Of a stretch of 64,000 nucleotides of DNA, positions 60,093 through 64,000 are shown in pieces (positions within the stretch are counted from its first letter, which is position 1; the number at the start of each line of letters is the position of its first letter). Both the position numbers and the translations under genes were made by a program. The stretch lies in contig NZ_LBJC01000028.1 of the NCBI RefSeq assembly GCF_004114535.1, positions 1 through 64,000 of the forward strand, read 5' to 3'. A model generated the notes under the pieces. The model searched no databases. It was not told the origin of the DNA and was given only the letters and a program-made list of their open reading frames with translations. Source of the stretch: Bradyrhizobium nanningense. GTDB taxonomy: Bacteria; Pseudomonadota; Alphaproteobacteria; Rhizobiales; Xanthobacteraceae.

Positions 60093-61874
60093 ATGATCGA
60101 GACAACCTCATCGACAAATTACTTTCCTGCCGAGGCTTCAGTCCCCCCTGGGGCGGTATCTCTAGAAGCGATCCTTTGCACAGAGGAGCTGCATCGTCGC
60201 CCGTGGCGTCCACCCGACCACGAGAAGGAGAACCGCGCGCTGGTAGCGCTGGCCGGCGCGCTCGTTGAGTCACCATCGAATATCCTTCAGACACTTGCCG
60301 AGATAATTCTCGACGTCACCCAGTGTGATTCTTCTGGCCTCAGTTTGCTAACGAAGGATGATGGTGGGAAACGGTTTTATTGGCCGGCCATTGCTGGCGA
60401 ATGGAAACGGCATATTGGCCGCGGGACGCCGCGCGATTTCGGGCCCTGCGGAGACGTGCTCGATCAAGATCGTACATTGTTGTTTCGACATTTCGAGCTG
60501 CGTTACCCATACTTCATCCCGATAACGCCCGCGGCGGACGAGTGCCTCCTGGTCCCGTTTTACATCGGGGGCAAGGCTGTCGGGACAATCTGGGCGATCA
60601 CGCACGGCGAGCGCCGCAAGTTCGATTCGGAAGATGAAAGGATCATGAATACCTTGGGACAATTCGCCTCCCTAGCGTACCAAACCGTCGAGTGCATTGA
60701 AGACCTCAAATTACAAATCGCCGCGCGGCAACAGGCGGAAACAGCCGTGCGGGCGCTGGCCAATGGGTTGGAAGCGAAGATCCGGCGCTTAGTCAACGCC
60801 AACATTATCGGGATATTCATCTGGAGTTTTGATGGCCGTATCATTGATGCTAATGACGCCTTTCTCCGAATTGTGGGCTACGAGCGCGACGATCTCGTTT
60901 CGGGGCGTCTTCTATGGAAGGACTTGACGCCTGACGATTGGCGCAGCGCGGACGAGCGACGGGTCAGAGAATTAGAAACGACTGGAACTGCCCAACCGTA
61001 CGAGAAGGAGTATTTTCGCAAGAATGGCGATCGCGTGCCTGTGTTGGTTGGAGGTGCGACATTCGAAGAAAAGTCAGATGAAGGCGTCGCCTTCGTGCTC
61101 GACTTAACCGATCGCAAGCGAGCGGAAGCAGCGATACGAGAGAGCGAGCGGCGGTATAGCGAAGTACAGAATGAGCTCGCACATGCCAACCGCGTCGCAA
61201 CGATGGGGCAGCTGCTGGCTTCAATTGCCCACGAGATCAACCAGCCGATCGGAGCATCAATTAATTCCGCCAACGCGGCTCTGAACTTCCTGCGCGCGCA
61301 ACCGCCAGATCTGGAGGAAGTCAAGCTGGCGCTTGGCGAGATCGTCAAGGTCGGCTTTCGAGCCGGTGATATTATCGATCGGACGCGGGCTCTCGTGAAA
61401 AAGGCGCCTCCACAAAAGGACAGCTTCGACATCAATTCAACAGTCCTGGAGGTCGCGGCATTGACGAGCGGCGAGATGTCGAAGAATGGCGTCGCTGTTC
61501 AGACGCAGCTTACCGAGAGCCTGCCGGCCGTGCTGGGCGATCGCGTCCAAATCCAACAGGTTCTTCTCAATTTATTTGTTAACGCCGCCGAGGCGATGAG
61601 CGGGACAGTGGAAGGACCAAAAAAATTGATAATAAGCACCGAGAGAGACGGCCCCGGGGGCGTGCTCGTGGCGGTGCGGGATTCGGGTCCCGGGCTGGCT
61701 GTCGAAAACACCGAGCGGGTGTTCGATGCTTTCTACACGACCAAAACGAGCGGTTTGGGAATGGGGCTGTCCATTTGCCGTTCCATAATTGAGGCGCATC
61801 AGGGGCAACTGTGGGCGGCTGCCAACGTGCCCCGGGGCGCCATTTTCCAATTCACGTTGCCGGAATACTCGTAG
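60093..61874 (+). CDS. Soluble sensor histidine kinase with GAF and PAS domains (FixL-type core)
   Basis: The 593-residue kinase has a GAF domain (about 55-215; ITPAADECLLVPFYIGGKAV), a PAS domain (about 240-350; NIIGIFIWSFDGRIIDANDA), HisKA with LLASIAHEINQPIGASINSA (about 377) and HATPase with QIQQVLLNLFVNAAEAMSG and GLGMGLSICRSIIEAHQG. There is no membrane helix. ATG at 60093 follows cggaggcgaacc, a strong site. The kinase core is similar to those at 50412 and 54082. The PAS domain shows no clear haem-His pattern of FixL, so an oxygen sensor cannot be claimed. No cognate regulator is adjacent. Confidence 0.88.
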   Translation: MIETTSSTNYFPAEASVPPGAVSLEAILCTEELHRRPWRPPDHEKENRALVALAGALVESPSNILQTLAEIILDVTQCDSSGLSLLTKDDGGKRFYWPAIAGEWKRHIGRGTPRDFGPCGDVLDQDRTLLFRHFELRYPYFIPITPAADECLLVPFYIGGKAVGTIWAITHGERRKFDSEDERIMNTLGQFASLAYQTVECIEDLKLQIAARQQAETAVRALANGLEAKIRRLVNANIIGIFIWSFDGRIIDANDAFLRIVGYERDDLVSGRLLWKDLTPDDWRSADERRVRELETTGTAQPYEKEYFRKNGDRVPVLVGGATFEEKSDEGVAFVLDLTDRKRAEAAIRESERRYSEVQNELAHANRVATMGQLLASIAHEINQPIGASINSANAALNFLRAQPPDLEEVKLALGEIVKVGFRAGDIIDRTRALVKKAPPQKDSFDINSTVLEVAALTSGEMSKNGVAVQTQLTESLPAVLGDRVQIQQVLLNLFVNAAEAMSGTVEGPKKLIISTERDGPGGVLVAVRDSGPGLAVENTERVFDAFYTTKTSGLGMGLSICRSIIEAHQGQLWAAANVPRGAIFQFTLPEYS

Positions 61875-62846
61875 AAGAGGGGAAGGCAAAGCTCAGTCGC
61901 TAATTGACGTAATGCGAGGTTCAGGTGCCACCTGCAAGGGCGCACAGGCTTCGGCTCGGCTCGAACAATACCGAAGCTGATGCTACGCCGCTCTCGTGAC
62001 CTGAGATCATCAAGGAGCCGGCCCGACCGCAGCCAACGCGACAGCCGGGCCTACAGCAGGCAAATTGCTGACTATGGGCGTCTTCTGCGGTCTCAGAGGT
62101 GGTCGGCCGCCACGCAAGTTCTTGCGGCTCCTGTTCGGGTCTTTCGCAGCCGTGATCGCAAGACTGGTACTAAATTGCGGGGAGCACCTACGGCGCGTCT
62201 GTCCCATGCATCGGTCGAACGCGCAGCGGAAACGCCGGCACGATGATCGGCTCGCATGCGAGACTGGAACGAGCAAATGCGGGCGTTCCAGAGACCTGCA
62301 TCACCGACGATTGGCGACACGCTCACGCCGGCTATCTATATTTTGACCTCGAGCGCCGGGATTTGGAACCACCGATCTTCAAAGCAGATTGCGGCACCGA
62401 GTCAAAGGCGGTGCCGCCTTCGCATCAGGTGTACAGATTTCAGACCAGCATCGAACGCTGTCGTCGCCCCAGTTCACCCCAAGGCGAAAGCGATCATCCA
62501 CGCCCCCGACGAGAAGCGGGACAGCTGGGTGCGCGCCCAAGGAACATCAAGGCATTGCGGAGGCGCTGCCAGATGACGCGCTCACGATGGCGATGTGTGG
62601 GGCCGACAAAGAGAATCGAGCCGCAGATGACTGTCCTCATCTTCCGCTTATAACCCCAGGCATCCTAAGGCTTCATCAACCGTGTCTGCCGTCGAGTCGC
62701 GACCGCGGTCCGGACTGCTCTGGACTTATAAGCTGCCTCAGTTGACGCCCGACTATAACCAGGGGTCATGCAAATTATAACTGAGATGAGTGAGAAGTGC
62801 TCTGCGTGATGAGCTATGGTCGAGCTACCGTTGAGGAGAGATTGAG
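61875..62846. other. Gene-poor stretch before the ALA synthase gene
   Basis: About 970 bases. Frames are short and Arg-rich; one segment near 62480-62575 reads KAIIHAPDEKRDSWVRAQGT in one frame and might be a gene remnant. The last 150 bases should contain the promoter of the next gene. Confidence 0.45.
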
Positions 62847-64000
62847 ATGCTCGATCTGGACGTATCAGAAACTTGGCGAGAAAGGCACCCGACGCGCGGA
62901 TCCGTCGGTAATAGAAATTTGTACGCGGATGTTGCACCGGAGCAAAGAGCGTTGATGTCGTCCGACGAAACATTCGCTACTGCCGAAAACAATTGTGTGG
63001 CCAAGATCTATGAACGTCATTTCCATGAGTCTCTTGAGCGCCTGCACGGCGAGCGGCGCTATCGTGTCTTCGCTGACATCGAACGCATCTCTGGCCGCTT
63101 TCCTGCCGCCAGATGGCGCCGATCTGACGGGACCATTACCGAGATTACGGTTTGGTGCTCGAATGATTATCTCGGCATGGGACAGCATCCGGAGGTCGTG
63201 AGCGCGCTGACTGCAACGGCACTGCGCTGCGGCGCCGGAGCGGGTGGAACACGTAACATCGCCGGAAATAATTCGCCCTTGGTTGATTTGGAGGCAGAGC
63301 TTGCTGATCTGCATGACAAGGAAGCGAGCCTCGTGTTCACCTCGGGCTACGTATCGAATCAAACCGGCATCTCGACGATTGGTAAGCTGATCCCGGACTG
63401 TGTGGTCTTGTCTGATGCACTCAACCACAATTCGATTATAGAGGGCGTCCGTCAATCCAGCTGCGAAAAGCGGATTTTTCGACACAACGATCTCGATCAC
63501 CTCGAGGCGTTGCTGCGCGAGGCAGGAGACCGCCCTAAGCTTGTCGTGTTCGAGTCGATATACTCGATGGATGGCGATGTGGCCCCGATCGGCGCCATTT
63601 GCGATCTTGCGGACCGGTATGGTGCGATGACCTACCTTGATGAGGTTCACGCGGTAGGCCTGTACGGCGCTCGCGGCGGCGGCATCAGCGAGCGTGATGG
63701 CGTGATGAACCGCGTCAGCGTGATCGAGGGGACCCTCGCCAAGGGGTTTGGCTGCATTGGCGGTTATATCTCGGCGTCGCGATTAATCTGCGACGCGGTA
63801 CGCTGCTTCGCACCCGGATTCATCTTCACGACAGCACTCCCTCCACCGATTGCCGCCGCAGCCCGTGCATCAGTTCGTTACCTGAAGCATTCGTCTGCCG
63901 AGCGCGAAGCACACCAACGGCAAGCCGCCGCAACGAAGAGGGCGCTCCGAGCCGCCGGGCTTCCGGTCCTCCCGACCGAAACTCACATCGTGCCTGTGGT
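62847..64000 (+). CDS. 5-aminolevulinate synthase-like PLP enzyme, with N-terminal extension (partial)
   Basis: The 384 residues visible match ALA synthase: YERHFHESLERLHGERRYRV, VWCSNDYLGMGQHPEVV, GAGAGGTRNIAGNNSPL, FTSGYVSNQTGISTIG, VFESIYSMDGDVAPIGAICD, YLDEVHAVGLYGARGGGI and the PLP lysine in VIEGTLAKGFGCIGGYI. The enzyme makes 5-aminolevulinate from glycine and succinyl-CoA, the first step of haem synthesis. It starts at ATG 62847 with gaggagagattgag upstream, which adds about 50 residues before the normal family start. GTG at 62997 would give a standard length. The gene runs off the right edge. Being on the island, it is probably a paralog of a housekeeping hemA. Confidence 0.88.
   Translation, partial: MLDLDVSETWRERHPTRGSVGNRNLYADVAPEQRALMSSDETFATAENNCVAKIYERHFHESLERLHGERRYRVFADIERISGRFPAARWRRSDGTITEITVWCSNDYLGMGQHPEVVSALTATALRCGAGAGGTRNIAGNNSPLVDLEAELADLHDKEASLVFTSGYVSNQTGISTIGKLIPDCVVLSDALNHNSIIEGVRQSSCEKRIFRHNDLDHLEALLREAGDRPKLVVFESIYSMDGDVAPIGAICDLADRYGAMTYLDEVHAVGLYGARGGGISERDGVMNRVSVIEGTLAKGFGCIGGYISASRLICDAVRCFAPGFIFTTALPPPIAAAARASVRYLKHSSAEREAHQRQAAATKRALRAAGLPVLPTETHIVPV

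Larger units (their letters stand above)
21994..64000. mobile_element. Predicted tRNA-inserted integrative element or island (left part)
   Basis: The boundary is the tRNA fragment at 21935-21993, with a tyrosine integrase starting about 160 bases inside. From here on the window has a toxin-antitoxin pair, two serine recombinases, many small unknown genes, pseudogenes and long gene-poor tracts, unlike the compact operons to the left. The right boundary is not in the window. Whether it is one element or nested insertions cannot be told from this sequence. Confidence 0.55.

Noticed and set aside
60093..61874. Haem-binding oxygen sensor FixL
   Set aside because: The kinase core is FixL-like, but the PAS domain lacks a clear haem-ligand His pattern, and no fixJ gene is adjacent.

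Overview
The window reads as a Bradyrhizobium-type alphaproteobacterial chromosome. It is high-GC, has a Porin_2 type outer-membrane porin, carries dispersed palindromic repeats typical of that group, and is dense in ABC uptake genes. A 59-nt 3' fragment of a CAT-anticodon tRNA at 21935-21993 divides it into two unlike parts.

Positions 1-21900 look like core chromosome. They hold an IS3 right end at the left edge, a porin, a MarR regulator, an alpha/beta-hydrolase that lacks its nucleophile, a ketopantoate-reductase-like protein, a winged-helix/YkgJ Cys-cluster protein and a HerA-like ATPase. A long minus-strand operon follows (16907 to 9028): NlpA/MetQ-like binding protein, FMN luciferase-like monooxygenase, two CMD/peroxidase-fold proteins, then a branched-chain-type ABC transporter with fused LivH-LivM permease. 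A divergent SBP_bac_5 binding protein follows. About 1.6 kb of repeat-rich DNA leads to two DUF2934 genes and a frameshifted Cys-rich gene.

Positions 21994-64000 look like the start of an integrative element or island. A tyrosine integrase sits against the tRNA fragment. Next come a MazE/PemK-like pair with XRE regulator; a run of small uncharacterised genes (26187-34302) with three tandem CxxC paralogs, zinc-ribbon paralogs, a metallophosphoesterase and a Lon-like AAA ATPase without protease domain; and a recombinase locus (34334-39709) where two paralogous unknown proteins flank a truncated and a full-length large serine recombinase. The full-length one has an extra C-terminal domain resembling the N-terminus of IS5-type transposases. 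Further right are an AraC-headed redox operon (nitroreductase, CMD protein, azoreductase), bacterioferritin with its ferredoxin, a caspase-fold protein lacking both catalytic residues, MsrA, three FixL-type histidine kinases (one with two kinase modules around a receiver) around two cytochrome P460-type genes, and a 5-aminolevulinate synthase paralog cut by the right edge. Several decayed genes and long gene-poor stretches fit an old, reshuffled island.

The best candidates for undescribed biology are the 26.9-34.3 kb cluster, the paralog pair around the serine recombinase, and the dual-kinase/P460 locus. All functions are read from sequence motifs only; no database search was possible.
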